In this document: in pieces, positions 8,614-17,242 of the stretch
Numbering within the stretch: position 1 is the first letter of the stretch
How the letters are laid out: the number at the start of each line of letters is the position of its first letter
IMG/VR virus record: IMGVR_UViG_3300020411_003797
Span: 1-64,000 of that record
DNA from: a virus
Length of the DNA stretch: 64,000 bases
Reading direction: 5' to 3' (one strand)
Made by a program: the position numbers and the translations under genes
Notes under the pieces: model-generated
Database searches by the model: none
What the model was told of the DNA's origin: nothing
Seen by the model: only the letters and a program-made list of their open reading frames with translations

Positions 8614-9688
8614 TACAGCAACTGGAATACCGGTTGGTGCAAATATTCAGATTACTTTCAGTGAGAGCGTAGATCTTTCATCTGTTAAAGATTGCGTAGT
8701 TGTATATGGTCCAGATTTTGATCAAACTTCTGGCCCCGATTCGTCGCTATGGATTGATGATGACACTGGGAGCAACCCCTACTTTTTAAAGTCGCCCGGA
8801 TTTACTGGTACTGTAGCCACAACTATGGATTTGCAGTACGTAACTTCTGCAGGCGCAGCAATAAGCCCCCAGCCTAGCTATACTAGTTCTGCTGGTGTTG
8901 GTACAAATCTTCATAAACTTGTAGTAACTCCTAAGTCACTTTTAAAGCCAGATACAAAATACACTGTATATATAATTGGTGACAGTTCGGATGGAACTTC
9001 AAGAGGTGTTTCTCACAGAACTGTTTGGGACCCAGACGCTTCTGCTGTAACTTCTGCAACAGCATTTGCTCATAGTGCCGGTGCCTATACGGGCACCTCT
9101 TCAGATACTTTAAATGTAAAAGTTACAGTTGGTGGTGCAATCGGTACTGCACAATACAAGTACTGGTGGACTAGTGACGGTGAAGGAGAAGCAGTAGCTG
9201 GAAGAATAACTTCAAGAAGATTTAGGCGTGTTGACGAAGACAGTGGAGTTCAAATTAGATTCTCTGGCTCTAATTTTGTTGTAGATGACAAATGGACTAT
9301 TGGTGTAGAGGCGAAAGCACTTTTAGCTACTTCTTACAGCTTTAGCTTTACAGCTGGAAGTGGAGCAATAACAAGCGTTCCATCTACAGCATCAACCTCC
9401 GTTATTGGAAGTACTACTGCAATAACAAGTGATGAGACCGTAATGACGGTCGTAGATATGGATCCTGATGATGGCGCAACACATCAAAAATTTAACAACA
9501 AAACGATTACTCTTACATTTTCAGAAGAGTTGGATGACGCAACGGTAACCGATGCAAGAGTAACAGTACTTGCTTACCCAGTATCTGGCAAGTTTGACGA
9601 TGGGACTCTAGCCCCATCAACTGGAGAGCCAATTGAGCTTGGTAAAAAATTAACAGTATCTGGCAAAACAATAAAGATTGAATTGTAG
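8576..9688 (+). CDS. Protein with two SbsA/Big_5-type Ig-like domains
   Basis: The 370-residue protein opens with an Ig-like segment (PTISAIYPNDTATG, then ITFSESVDLSSV at about residues 3-40), the pattern of the SbsA-type bacterial Ig-like domain. A second copy near residues 295-345 reads DMDPDDGATHQKFNNK followed by ITLTFSEELDD. Between them is a beta-rich, Thr/Ser/Ala-rich region. The ATG at 8576 is preferred over a TTG at 8558 because AAGGA precedes it at good spacing and it starts directly at the Ig domain. Ig-like domains in phage virions usually decorate the capsid, tail or fibres and bind weakly to cell-surface sugars. The position after the capsid gene suggests a head decoration role, which is inference. 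Confidence 0.7.
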   Translation: MSAPTISAIYPNDTATGIPVGANIQITFSESVDLSSVKDCVVVYGPDFDQTSGPDSSLWIDDDTGSNPYFLKSPGFTGTVATTMDLQYVTSAGAAISPQPSYTSSAGVGTNLHKLVVTPKSLLKPDTKYTVYIIGDSSDGTSRGVSHRTVWDPDASAVTSATAFAHSAGAYTGTSSDTLNVKVTVGGAIGTAQYKYWWTSDGEGEAVAGRITSRRFRRVDEDSGVQIRFSGSNFVVDDKWTIGVEAKALLATSYSFSFTAGSGAITSVPSTASTSVIGSTTAITSDETVMTVVDMDPDDGATHQKFNNKTITLTFSEELDDATVTDARVTVLAYPVSGKFDDGTLAPSTGEPIELGKKLTVSGKTIKIEL

Positions 9689-9699
9689 TAGGTGTAGAA

Positions 9700-10740
9700 A
9701 TGGCTAATAGATCATGTGTAAATCCAGGGGACAGTATAACCCTTAGAATGACTTTAAAAGATGCATGTGGGACGGAAACTGCAGCAGATGCTGCACCCAA
9801 ATGTTATATATATCCGGCAGGAACATCGGCCGATACAATAGCTGCAGAAGTTGCCGCTGATAGTTTCTCTACTGCTACTTCAGATATAAGCTCAACTGTA
9901 GCTGCTGCAGGATCTACGGGCTTTTATGAAGCAACCTACACTGTACCATCGGGAACAGCCGATGGAGCTTACTTAGATGTGTGGGTGGCAACCGTTAACG
10001 GAAATACTGTTTACGCAATATTACAATATAATGTAAATGGCCCACCTGTTATTGAACAGCAAGACATAGGAAAGAATACTTTAATAGTAGTTATGCTTGA
10101 TGATGAGATTGCCGGAACAAGTGGCAACGATTTAGGCACAGATCAAACTCTTACATTTTCTACACAATACGAGCCATACTATGCTTCTCCAGATTTACTA
10201 AGATTAGAGTGTGGCAGTTGGCTGGAAACTATTCCAGATGACACTATAAGTCTCATGATTCATTGGTCTTCGCTTGAAGTTGATAGTATAGCTTATGGTC
10301 CTCGTGGAAGAACATATAGTTACGCAAGAACAAAGTTCGTAGTTTTTGATGCAGCACTTAGACTTCTTATGTTGCCAGCAAGTGTTGGTGGCAAGAAGAA
10401 GACTTTGGGAGACCTGATGATTTCTTATGATAGTAGTGCTACTTCAATCATAGATGAAATAAAAGAACAAAGAAAAGAATGGTGGAGAGTTGTTAACGCT
10501 GGTGGAAGTATTGTTCCAGGACAAGGCTTTGCACCTGAAGTTGCAAGCAAGGGTAAAAAAGATCCCGACAGAAGAAGAGTTGGAAGAGGGTGGCATAATC
10601 CTACCGACTTCTATTACCCGGTACCTGCTGGCAACAAGAAGCTTAGAAGAAACGATCAAAGAAAATTCAAAACAGGATTTGCTAGCAGATACCCGCTACT
10701 GGGAACTAAATACTCAGATGACGGCGACAACAGAGATTAG
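9700..10740 (+). CDS. Putative head-tail connector protein
   Basis: The 346-residue protein has two parts. The first 110 residues look like an Ig-like or beta-sandwich domain (SITLRMTLKDACGTE, then GFYEATYTVPSGTADGAYLD). The rest begins with a helix-rich segment (about 165-240) containing RTYSYARTKFVVFDAALRLL, similar in layout to adaptor proteins that sit under the portal. A basic C-terminus follows. The ribosome binding site is weak (AGGTG). The order portal, capsid, then this gene and two small proteins before the sheath fits a head-tail connector. No specific family was identified, so the call rests on position and secondary-structure pattern. Confidence 0.5.
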   Translation: MANRSCVNPGDSITLRMTLKDACGTETAADAAPKCYIYPAGTSADTIAAEVAADSFSTATSDISSTVAAAGSTGFYEATYTVPSGTADGAYLDVWVATVNGNTVYAILQYNVNGPPVIEQQDIGKNTLIVVMLDDEIAGTSGNDLGTDQTLTFSTQYEPYYASPDLLRLECGSWLETIPDDTISLMIHWSSLEVDSIAYGPRGRTYSYARTKFVVFDAALRLLMLPASVGGKKKTLGDLMISYDSSATSIIDEIKEQRKEWWRVVNAGGSIVPGQGFAPEVASKGKKDPDRRRVGRGWHNPTDFYYPVPAGNKKLRRNDQRKFKTGFASRYPLLGTKYSDDGDNRD

Positions 10741-10745
10741 GAGGT
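10739..10745 (+). promoter_or_regulatory. Consensus ribosome binding site
   Basis: AGGAGGT lies five bases before the ATG at 10751 and overlaps the stop codon of the preceding gene. It is one of the two best Shine-Dalgarno matches in the window. Confidence 0.8.
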
Positions 10746-10750
10746 AGAAG

Positions 10751-11347
10751 ATGGGCTTTAAAAGAGACTTGTATCCAAACTCTCACAGAAGTTCAAATAT
10801 CAGATCATCTAGCTCTTCGTCTGGTGGATCTGGTAGTGAAGTTGATCTAAGAGCAGAATTTGACGAGATCGTATTTGGTGGACCTACCTCCATTCCTCAC
10901 GGAAAGAAGGTTATGCTAAGAAAAGCAAGGGTTGATTCAGATTTCATACCAAAAAGCTGTGTATGCAAAGATACACTAACAAGTGAGCCAGATTTTGAGT
11001 GTCCATTTTGTTTAGGCGAAGGTTTTTACTGGGATGAAGAATTTGCTACTTGTTATTCTGTTTACATAGGTGCTGATGGGGGTCTCTCTGGAAGAATCAA
11101 ACAGCTGTTCCCTGGCCAATTAAGAGTAGATACAAAAGTTTTTTACTTTAGATACGATACTGAAATATCGTACAGGGACAAGATAGTTGAACTGCAGCTT
11201 GATACTGAGGGAGATATAGTAGTACCATACCACAGAGAAGCGATCTATAAACCCCAAACAATCAACAAGTACCGCTCTGATTATGGGCGAGTCGAGTATA
11301 TCGCAGTGTATTGTAGAGAAAATGATGCAATAAGGTTGGATAAATAA
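10751..11347 (+). CDS. Putative head-closure protein with a Cys cluster
   Basis: This 198-residue protein starts with a low-complexity Ser-rich stretch (about 15-28). A cysteine cluster (CVC near residue 75, then CPFC with LGEGFYWDEE directly after) could bind a metal. The remainder is beta-rich (KVFYFRYDTEI, KIVELQLD). Small proteins with a CxxCxGxG-like cluster followed by an aromatic stretch occur among head-closure proteins of large phages, and the position between connector and tail completion fits. The function is inferred. It ends in TAATG, with its stop sharing one base with the next start. Confidence 0.5.
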   Translation: MGFKRDLYPNSHRSSNIRSSSSSSGGSGSEVDLRAEFDEIVFGGPTSIPHGKKVMLRKARVDSDFIPKSCVCKDTLTSEPDFECPFCLGEGFYWDEEFATCYSVYIGADGGLSGRIKQLFPGQLRVDTKVFYFRYDTEISYRDKIVELQLDTEGDIVVPYHREAIYKPQTINKYRSDYGRVEYIAVYCRENDAIRLDK

Positions 11348-12120
11348 TGTCAGATACATCCATTTTAACCGAAACAATACCTGATGCACTTCTTGATGAA
11401 AAAGAAGTTTTTCAGGTGAAAGTCGTTGACGGAGACGCAATCACTCATAAGTACGAAGTTGCCACAAAAATAACCAACCCCTGGGAGTTTGATGCTGAAA
11501 GATTTTTGCCGAATACTACCCCAATGAGTCTACCAAGATTTTTTGAGATAGCGGCTAATATAATATCTGATGCTCAAGATAGGGACGGTGTAACTGCTGA
11601 CAAGAAAGTCAGTCTTATAGAAGAATATCCCCCTGACAGAATTAGTGATTTTGGCGATGAACTTATTTGCTACAGGCTGTTAAAAAGAGAGCCCGCAAAT
11701 ATGAATACAAAAGGAACTGGAAGACCACAAAGAAAAAGCACATGGGCTTACGATGCAAGAACCTCTACCCACCCGAACAAAACAGTAATAGTTGAATCAA
11801 GACCAATTGATCACGTTATTGAATTTTCTTGTTGGGCAAAATCAAATAAGCTTGCAAACTCAAGGGCACTTTGGTTAGAAAAGTTATTTGTAAATCATGC
11901 TTGGGCCTTTGAAGTTCAAGGTGTCGAAAGATTCTATTGGAAGAATCGTGGTCCCGACACATATATGACTTCAAGCGGTCAAAGACTATTGTATCGCCCA
12001 ATCAACTTTTTTGTTAGATTTAGGGAATTTGAATTAAAAGCAACACCATTATTAAGAACAATAGAGTTCGATATTGGTGCTAACAAAACAAACTCAGAAA
12101 TAAATAATAAATTTAAATAG
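11347..12120 (+). CDS. Putative tail completion/terminator protein
   Basis: The 257-residue protein lies directly before the tail sheath gene, the usual place of the neck or tail terminator protein that caps the tube and sheath. Residues 150-250 have the mixed alpha/beta pattern of such proteins: PIDHVIEFSCWAKSNKLANS, a helix with WLEKLFVNHAWAF, then RPINFFVRFREFELK. Translation is probably coupled to the head-closure gene through the TAATG overlap. The sequence contains no transmembrane segment or known enzymatic motif. The call is by synteny and pattern only. Confidence 0.5.
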   Translation: MSDTSILTETIPDALLDEKEVFQVKVVDGDAITHKYEVATKITNPWEFDAERFLPNTTPMSLPRFFEIAANIISDAQDRDGVTADKKVSLIEEYPPDRISDFGDELICYRLLKREPANMNTKGTGRPQRKSTWAYDARTSTHPNKTVIVESRPIDHVIEFSCWAKSNKLANSRALWLEKLFVNHAWAFEVQGVERFYWKNRGPDTYMTSSGQRLLYRPINFFVRFREFELKATPLLRTIEFDIGANKTNSEINNKFK

Positions 12121-12125
12121 GTTTT

Positions 12126-12133
12126 AAGGAGGT
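12126..12133 (+). promoter_or_regulatory. Consensus ribosome binding site of the sheath gene
   Basis: AAGGAGGT lies just upstream of the ATG at 12137, in keeping with very high translation of the sheath protein. Confidence 0.8.
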
Positions 12134-12136
12134 CTT

Positions 12137-14185
12137 ATGCCTTACGAAAGTATACCAGGAGTCGGAGCAACATATTTGGATGGCGCTTTTGCCAGACCAA
12201 CAGTTTCGACACAGCCAAAGATTATTATTCTTGGCACAGCTGAAAAAGGGTTAAGCTATAGACTCTACAATGTCAGGAGCGTTGCAGCTGCTGAAGAAGA
12301 GTTCGGCAAAACTGCAGAATTTATGAAGCCACTTCATGAAGCTCTTGCGCAAGGCGCAGACAATATTGCTGTAATGCGTATTGGTGGAACGAAAGGTGTC
12401 TTAAATATAGTAGAATCAAGTGGTGGAAAATTAAAGGTTACACCAGAATATCGTGATGATAAAATTCTTGAACGCTACTCAATGGTTGTCACTGCAAACG
12501 CCGATAGTGACGCAAGAGTTCTAATTTGGGACTTGCAAGATGAACAGTGGGTTTACGATTCTGATGAAATCCTTGTTATAGATCTTGGAATTGTTAAAGT
12601 AGAATTTACTACTGTTGGTTCTGACAAATGGCTTCACACCCATACAACTGGTGATATCAACTATCCAGATGATTCAACAAAAACGAAAACGTTGGCCGAG
12701 CTTAAAGCAGATGGTCTTTGGACTGGTGTTGGCTCTTTTACTACCGGCACCGCAACTGCAGGTACCGATGGTCACAAAACAATGGCTCAAGTTCAGCGCT
12801 ACGCCGCACTTGAACATGCCTACGGAATTCTAGATTATAGAGATGGTGATTATGTCATTCCTTGCGGAACACATATGGACGCATGGAATGTAACTGACAC
12901 AGATGACTATTCTCACTGGACAGGTGGCGGAAGCCCGATGAGAACTGGACCTAGCTTCTCTAGTGTTCCAACGGCAGGAGAAACTAGCGGCACCAACATT
13001 GATATGCTTGGTTTCCTCTGGCAATATCAGTACCGAGGTAAGGTTTACACTTGGTTCTTAAATACCCCAAACCCTGCTACAGCTACCGTACTTAGTCACG
13101 CCGACCTTACCGGCGATACTGTCCCAACTGCAGTAACTGATAAGTATGCTGCTGCAGTCGCAGCGGAAGTAAGAGAATGCAGCTTTGCTCACCAGCTTGC
13201 TAGCTTTTGCTACAGAGCCTCTACAGTATGGAAGTCGATGATTGGAATCATCTCTACTAGAGGGCCAGATGGATACGACAGGTCAAGTGTTGCCGAGTGG
13301 GCTGGACAACTTCCAGAACTTACTTATTTTGGAACTGATCTAGGTATTGATGCGGTTGCAGATAACGGCGATGGTCTTCTTGGTCACAAATTTGTTGGTG
13401 GTGCTACCAGCTACAGAGATGGAATATTGGATGCTTCCAGTGGAGCAACAACCACTGACGGTCTTGCTTACGGTGGCTACATCCTAACCAAGGGAGAATC
13501 TCTTCCAAATGGTACAAACTATGTCTACGGAATTAACGACAATGATGAAGCTGTTGATGCTAACAAAAAGCCGATAGATATAGGTAAGCACCTGTTGGTA
13601 ACTTATGATTACCCAGTGCTTAGCAACTCTTACAATGGTGGCAGCAACTATCGCGGTACTTTCTGCGGTACTTTAGCTGGCAAGCTTGCTGTTACCCCAG
13701 ACAATGAAGAGCCGATTGGAATCAACGGAAGAGTTCGACGAATTTCTTCTCCGCTTCGAATCAAGCCACCTCAAATGAACGAGTTGGCAAGAGGTAGACT
13801 TGTTGGCGTAAGAGCAGAAGAAGGCGTTGGATTCATTATTGTTTCCTGCAGAACCGCCGCTCACCCAACTTCCGATTATGCTAGATTATCTACAATTAGA
13901 TCGGTTAACAGAGAGATTGATGGAATTAGAGATATTGCCAAGAATTACATTGGTAAAGAATTCTCTAGTACTAGACTGATGTCTCTTCAAACCGCAATAG
14001 ACGGTTTCTTGAAATCTGAGAGAGCTCTTGGATTTAATCAAGGAGCTATAGCAAGCCTCAGTTATACAAGGGCAGACAAAATCATGGGTAGACTTACAAT
14101 TAAGTTGAAAATGATTCCTCCCTTCTCAATTGAAGCTATTACAATTGAAACGTCTCTCGCAGCCGAAGAGACTGAACTCACCTAG
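12137..14185 (+). CDS. Contractile tail sheath protein
   Basis: This 682-residue protein is the sheath subunit that contracts to drive the tube into the cell. The N-terminus (YESIPGVGATYLDGAFAR) has the typical sheath opening, and the C-terminal 110 residues carry the conserved sheath fold: a helix with RLSTIRSVNREIDGIRDIA, the YIGKEFSSTR turn, ALGFNQGAI, and the final strands around RLTIKLKMIPPFSIEAITIE. The central 450 residues are the variable outward-facing domains. The gene has one of the strongest ribosome binding sites in the window and is followed 13 bases later by the tail tube gene, as in most myoviruses. This gene is the main evidence that the tail is contractile. Confidence 0.93.
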   Translation: MPYESIPGVGATYLDGAFARPTVSTQPKIIILGTAEKGLSYRLYNVRSVAAAEEEFGKTAEFMKPLHEALAQGADNIAVMRIGGTKGVLNIVESSGGKLKVTPEYRDDKILERYSMVVTANADSDARVLIWDLQDEQWVYDSDEILVIDLGIVKVEFTTVGSDKWLHTHTTGDINYPDDSTKTKTLAELKADGLWTGVGSFTTGTATAGTDGHKTMAQVQRYAALEHAYGILDYRDGDYVIPCGTHMDAWNVTDTDDYSHWTGGGSPMRTGPSFSSVPTAGETSGTNIDMLGFLWQYQYRGKVYTWFLNTPNPATATVLSHADLTGDTVPTAVTDKYAAAVAAEVRECSFAHQLASFCYRASTVWKSMIGIISTRGPDGYDRSSVAEWAGQLPELTYFGTDLGIDAVADNGDGLLGHKFVGGATSYRDGILDASSGATTTDGLAYGGYILTKGESLPNGTNYVYGINDNDEAVDANKKPIDIGKHLLVTYDYPVLSNSYNGGSNYRGTFCGTLAGKLAVTPDNEEPIGINGRVRRISSPLRIKPPQMNELARGRLVGVRAEEGVGFIIVSCRTAAHPTSDYARLSTIRSVNREIDGIRDIAKNYIGKEFSSTRLMSLQTAIDGFLKSERALGFNQGAIASLSYTRADKIMGRLTIKLKMIPPFSIEAITIETSLAAEETELT

Positions 14186-14198
14186 GAGATAAAATATT

Positions 14199-14870
14199 AT
14201 GGCTACTTCATTAGAATTATCAAGAACTTATACTAGTTTTTCAGGCGTAGATATACGAGCTGTAGTAGATGGCGAACCTATCGGTCAGCTTCAGGCTATA
14301 TCTTATGCTGTACAAAGAGAGAAAGCCCCTATCTATGTTATGGGTAGGGTTGATCCTCTATCATTTTCTCGCGGTAAGCGCGGTATTGCTGGTACGCTAA
14401 TTTCACTTTTGCTAGATCAACATATTCTGTTTGGTAAGGCGTTTGGAGATATGAATTTCCTTGCAGACAAGGATGAAATTTACGCTGATCCAGCAGATCT
14501 TACTTCGGTTACGTCAATGGACGATCTCGGAGCAGTAGAAGACGTTCCTTTTAGTGCTTCTGATCTTGGCGACAACTTTACAGTTACAGGCGCTTGGTAT
14601 GTAGATCAGCTTCCCCCATTCGATGTAACAATAGTTGCAGCTAACGAATATGGCAAAGCAGCTACTATGCGTATTTATGGTGTGGAAATCCTAAACGAAG
14701 GCTCTGGTTTTTCAATTGATGACATTGTTATCGAAAACCAAATGACCTATGTTTGCAGAACCATTCTGCCTTGGCAAAGAATGGGCCACTGGGATCTGTC
14801 AGTGGATGGAAGCTCGATGAGCACGGTGAGCCCGAGTTCGGTCACATCAAGCACTTTAATTCCCATTTGA
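14199..14870 (+). CDS. Tail tube protein
   Basis: The 223-residue protein follows the sheath and has the expected size of a tube subunit. Its pattern is that of the tube fold: a first strand with SFSGVDIRAVVDGEPIGQLQ, a loop with RGKRGIAGTLISLLL near residue 65, and closing strands with PPFDVTIVAANEYGKAATM followed by IYGVEILNEGSGFSIDDIV. The gene has a TAGGAG ribosome binding site and ends just before a perfect hairpin. Two downstream genes share this outline and seem to be relatives. The tube call for this copy rests on size, position and hairpin-bounded expression. Confidence 0.82.
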   Translation: MATSLELSRTYTSFSGVDIRAVVDGEPIGQLQAISYAVQREKAPIYVMGRVDPLSFSRGKRGIAGTLISLLLDQHILFGKAFGDMNFLADKDEIYADPADLTSVTSMDDLGAVEDVPFSASDLGDNFTVTGAWYVDQLPPFDVTIVAANEYGKAATMRIYGVEILNEGSGFSIDDIVIENQMTYVCRTILPWQRMGHWDLSVDGSSMSTVSPSSVTSSTLIPI

Positions 14871-14879
14871 TTAAAATGT

Positions 14880-14909
14880 TTTACAGCGGGGGGAAACCCC
14901 CGCTGTAAA
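14880..14909 (+). other. Perfect GC-rich hairpin with GAAA loop after the tube gene
   Basis: A 13-base-pair stem (14880-14892 with 14897-14909) closes a GAAA tetraloop. No T-run follows on either strand, so it is not a normal intrinsic terminator. It lies between the tube stop and the Shine-Dalgarno sequence of the next gene. It could protect the sheath-tube message from 3' decay or mark a processing point. Confidence 0.8.
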
Positions 14910-14926
14910 TTCCTAAGGAGAATAAG

Positions 14927-16273
14927 TTGAGTTACTTCGAGAAATTATCATTTCAAGATAGAAATAGATATTCATTTTCAGGAACAGATTGTGCTGCTTT
15001 TGCTTTTTATGGCGCAGCACCAGATGTTGATGATCAAGCTCGAACTGACTTGAGAGAACTTTTAGAAGATATACGTGTAATGCGATCAAAGTTGGCAGAA
15101 GCTGAAACTTTAGAAGCGAAAGCGCTAAAAGCAAAAAGAGAAAAAAGGCAAAAGAGAATAAGGGACAAGGCACCTGGAACCCCCAAAGAACTTGCTCAAC
15201 AGCTTACGGAGATGGAAGACGAAGCACAGCGACTCGGGGCAAAAATTGAAGCATCAGCGCCAGTACATTTAGAAAGCCTTGCTACTATTTCTCTTTCGAT
15301 CCATGAGCCTAAAGCACCTGCGAGAGCGCTGGGGCACAGAGGAGCAAAAGGCTACTCAAGATCTGTAAGAACCATTGCTGGAACAATGGTTCTACTTGTA
15401 ATTGAAGATCATCCACTAAGAGCGTTGGCTTATCAAGCTCAGAGCGTCTTTGGGCCTGATGATTCTAGTTGGTCTATGGATGTAAATTCTAGAGGGCAGG
15501 GGTCGTATAGAAATCCTGGCAGCGAATACGGCAATTACGTTGGCAAAGCAACTAGAATATCTACGTTGCTAAAACCATTCAATCTGACGTTATCCTACAG
15601 GTCGGAAACCCTACCAGTTCAAAAAGCTAAATTCGAAGCAATTGATTTTGATGAGTGGACTGCAGATGTAGATGGCGACAATCCTTTGGGTGGCAAGGAT
15701 TTTCGCACAGCTAGAGATATCCGAGAATACCTCAGCGATAAACCCGATCCCACCCTCGGGCGCATATATGGAGATGATGATTTTGACGCTGCTGACGGCA
15801 GAATAAAAGGTGCGAAAAAAGCCCGTAACGATAATAGAGCAGCAAAAAAACGTGATAAAAGAAATCCGTATTCTGCAGTAAACAGTGTTAAGTTTACTGT
15901 TCCAAAAGTTGCTACCCTCATGATAGAGGGAATAGAAATAATTAGTGAAGGAATAACAACTTCAGTCAATGATATGGTTACTGAAGTAGTAATACAGTTT
16001 CAAGCACTTGATGTTAAACAATTGAGCTGCATACATGAAAGCAGTGTTATGTCTTTTCCACCAAAAGACCTTCCAGATGATATCTATGCAGAACTAAGAG
16101 GGCAAGCAAAAGAAGCAACTAAGAGTGAAAGAGAATTAATGCTTCAAGAATACAAGGATAGGGCAAAACAGCACAGGGGTGAATTAAGAGAACAAAGGCG
16201 AGCCCGACGAGACATGAGAAAATCAAACAGAAGAATAGAAATTGACGAAGGCGGTTATGATGTTGAGATGTAA
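14927..16273 (+). CDS. Tube-related tail protein with large insertions
   Basis: The 448-residue protein seems to share the outline of the tail tube: FSGTDCAAFAFYG near the N-terminus, RGAKGYSRSVRTIAGTMVLLV at about 140-160, KPFNLTLSYRSE near 220, and VATLMIEGIEIISEGITTSV near 330. Two insertions enlarge it: a charged coiled coil at about 40-110 (EAKALKAKREKRQKRIRD) and a charged loop at about 235-315. A basic tail of some 60 residues ends it. The start is TTG at 14927, chosen because AAGGAG lies six bases upstream. It may form a specialised ring at the tube end or baseplate; that is inference. Confidence 0.6.
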   Translation: MSYFEKLSFQDRNRYSFSGTDCAAFAFYGAAPDVDDQARTDLRELLEDIRVMRSKLAEAETLEAKALKAKREKRQKRIRDKAPGTPKELAQQLTEMEDEAQRLGAKIEASAPVHLESLATISLSIHEPKAPARALGHRGAKGYSRSVRTIAGTMVLLVIEDHPLRALAYQAQSVFGPDDSSWSMDVNSRGQGSYRNPGSEYGNYVGKATRISTLLKPFNLTLSYRSETLPVQKAKFEAIDFDEWTADVDGDNPLGGKDFRTARDIREYLSDKPDPTLGRIYGDDDFDAADGRIKGAKKARNDNRAAKKRDKRNPYSAVNSVKFTVPKVATLMIEGIEIISEGITTSVNDMVTEVVIQFQALDVKQLSCIHESSVMSFPPKDLPDDIYAELRGQAKEATKSERELMLQEYKDRAKQHRGELREQRRARRDMRKSNRRIEIDEGGYDVEM

Positions 16274-16284
16274 TAGGGTTTGCA

Positions 16285-16983
16285 ATGGCTGATAACTTTT
16301 ACGATTATGAATATTTTTGTGGAGCAAACATCTTTCTCCTTGCAGACGATCAACCGCTAATGGAGGCGGCTGGCATTTCTTATACAGAGATGGATTCTAT
16401 GCAGCCAGTATATGGCTACTGTTCAAGATTGTTTGACGCTGTAGCACCTGGTCAAAAAATTATACAAGGAAGTATTGTTATCAACTTGGTTGACCCAGAC
16501 TATCTATTCGAATCAATAACAAGAGGAAGAAGAGCAAGCAGCAGTCCGACACCACCATCTCCATTTGTTCCAAAACTGGATCAAAACGACAATGCCGCAA
16601 TGGCAGCTTTTAACGTTGGTGATGTCTGGCGCAATACAGTTGGTATTGATGGTGAGGGCTTGTCAAGAACCGGCTACGCATCGCCTGCGGTGGGTGGCGT
16701 ATCGGGTGGTACTTTTGCAGGAGTTACAACTGCTCTGGAATCACAGTACTGGGGTCAAGGAGACGAACTAGTAAGACCGCGTCCATCAAGAAGAAGTCCG
16801 AGAATGACAGATCCAAGTCTTTTAGGTCCAACTAATATTGAAATACAATTTGCTAACGAATTCTCAATAATGTTATATAGTTGTTTCTTCGTAAGTAAAA
16901 GTTCTGCAATACAGATTGACGAAAATGTTATATTAGAAGAGCATACATTTTTTGCTAGAGCTTCTTCTTCACATGATCTCTAA
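16285..16983 (+). CDS. Tube-related tail protein, third copy
   Basis: This 232-residue protein has the size of a tube subunit and a similar outline: YFCGANIFLLADDQPLMEAA, the YGYCSRLFDAVAPGQKIIQG loop followed by SIVINLVD, and closing strands near the C-terminus around IEIQFANEFSIML. A proline-rich and glycine-rich insertion sits at about 75-175. Third in a row after the tube and its larger relative, it may be a tube-initiator or distal tail ring. The relation is judged by eye and is weaker than for the other two. An AGGG sequence precedes the ATG. Confidence 0.55.
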   Translation: MADNFYDYEYFCGANIFLLADDQPLMEAAGISYTEMDSMQPVYGYCSRLFDAVAPGQKIIQGSIVINLVDPDYLFESITRGRRASSSPTPPSPFVPKLDQNDNAAMAAFNVGDVWRNTVGIDGEGLSRTGYASPAVGGVSGGTFAGVTTALESQYWGQGDELVRPRPSRRSPRMTDPSLLGPTNIEIQFANEFSIMLYSCFFVSKSSAIQIDENVILEEHTFFARASSSHDL

Positions 16984-16993
16984 AAGGTGGTAA

Positions 16994-17233
16994 ATGAAAT
17001 CGAAAGAATATATTCTTCCCAAAGGTACCAAAATATTTACAAGCGAAATTGGTCATCGAAACTTTTACTATCCGAATACAAACAATTTTATTTTGCTTGA
17101 AGAAGACTTAGAGGCAGAGCCTTTACCTTATGTATCTGGCAAACAGATCAGGGGTAACAAGAAGTTGACAGCATTCAAAGTTAAAGATATTATTGAAGAT
17201 AAGAATTACGCCGTAATATGGGCGTGGATATAA
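16994..17233 (+). CDS. Small hypothetical tail-region protein
   Basis: The 79-residue protein (MKSKEYILPKGTKIFTSE at the N-terminus, YAVIWAWI at the end) is not recognised. It is mixed charge and beta-leaning with an aromatic C-terminus. An AGGTGG sequence precedes the ATG. Its stop is nine bases before the first chaperone-like gene, whose ribosome binding site overlaps the gap. Its place in the dense tail operon and the good ribosome binding site support a real gene. Confidence 0.6.
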   Translation: MKSKEYILPKGTKIFTSEIGHRNFYYPNTNNFILLEEDLEAEPLPYVSGKQIRGNKKLTAFKVKDIIEDKNYAVIWAWI

Positions 17234-17242
17234 GGAGAATAA

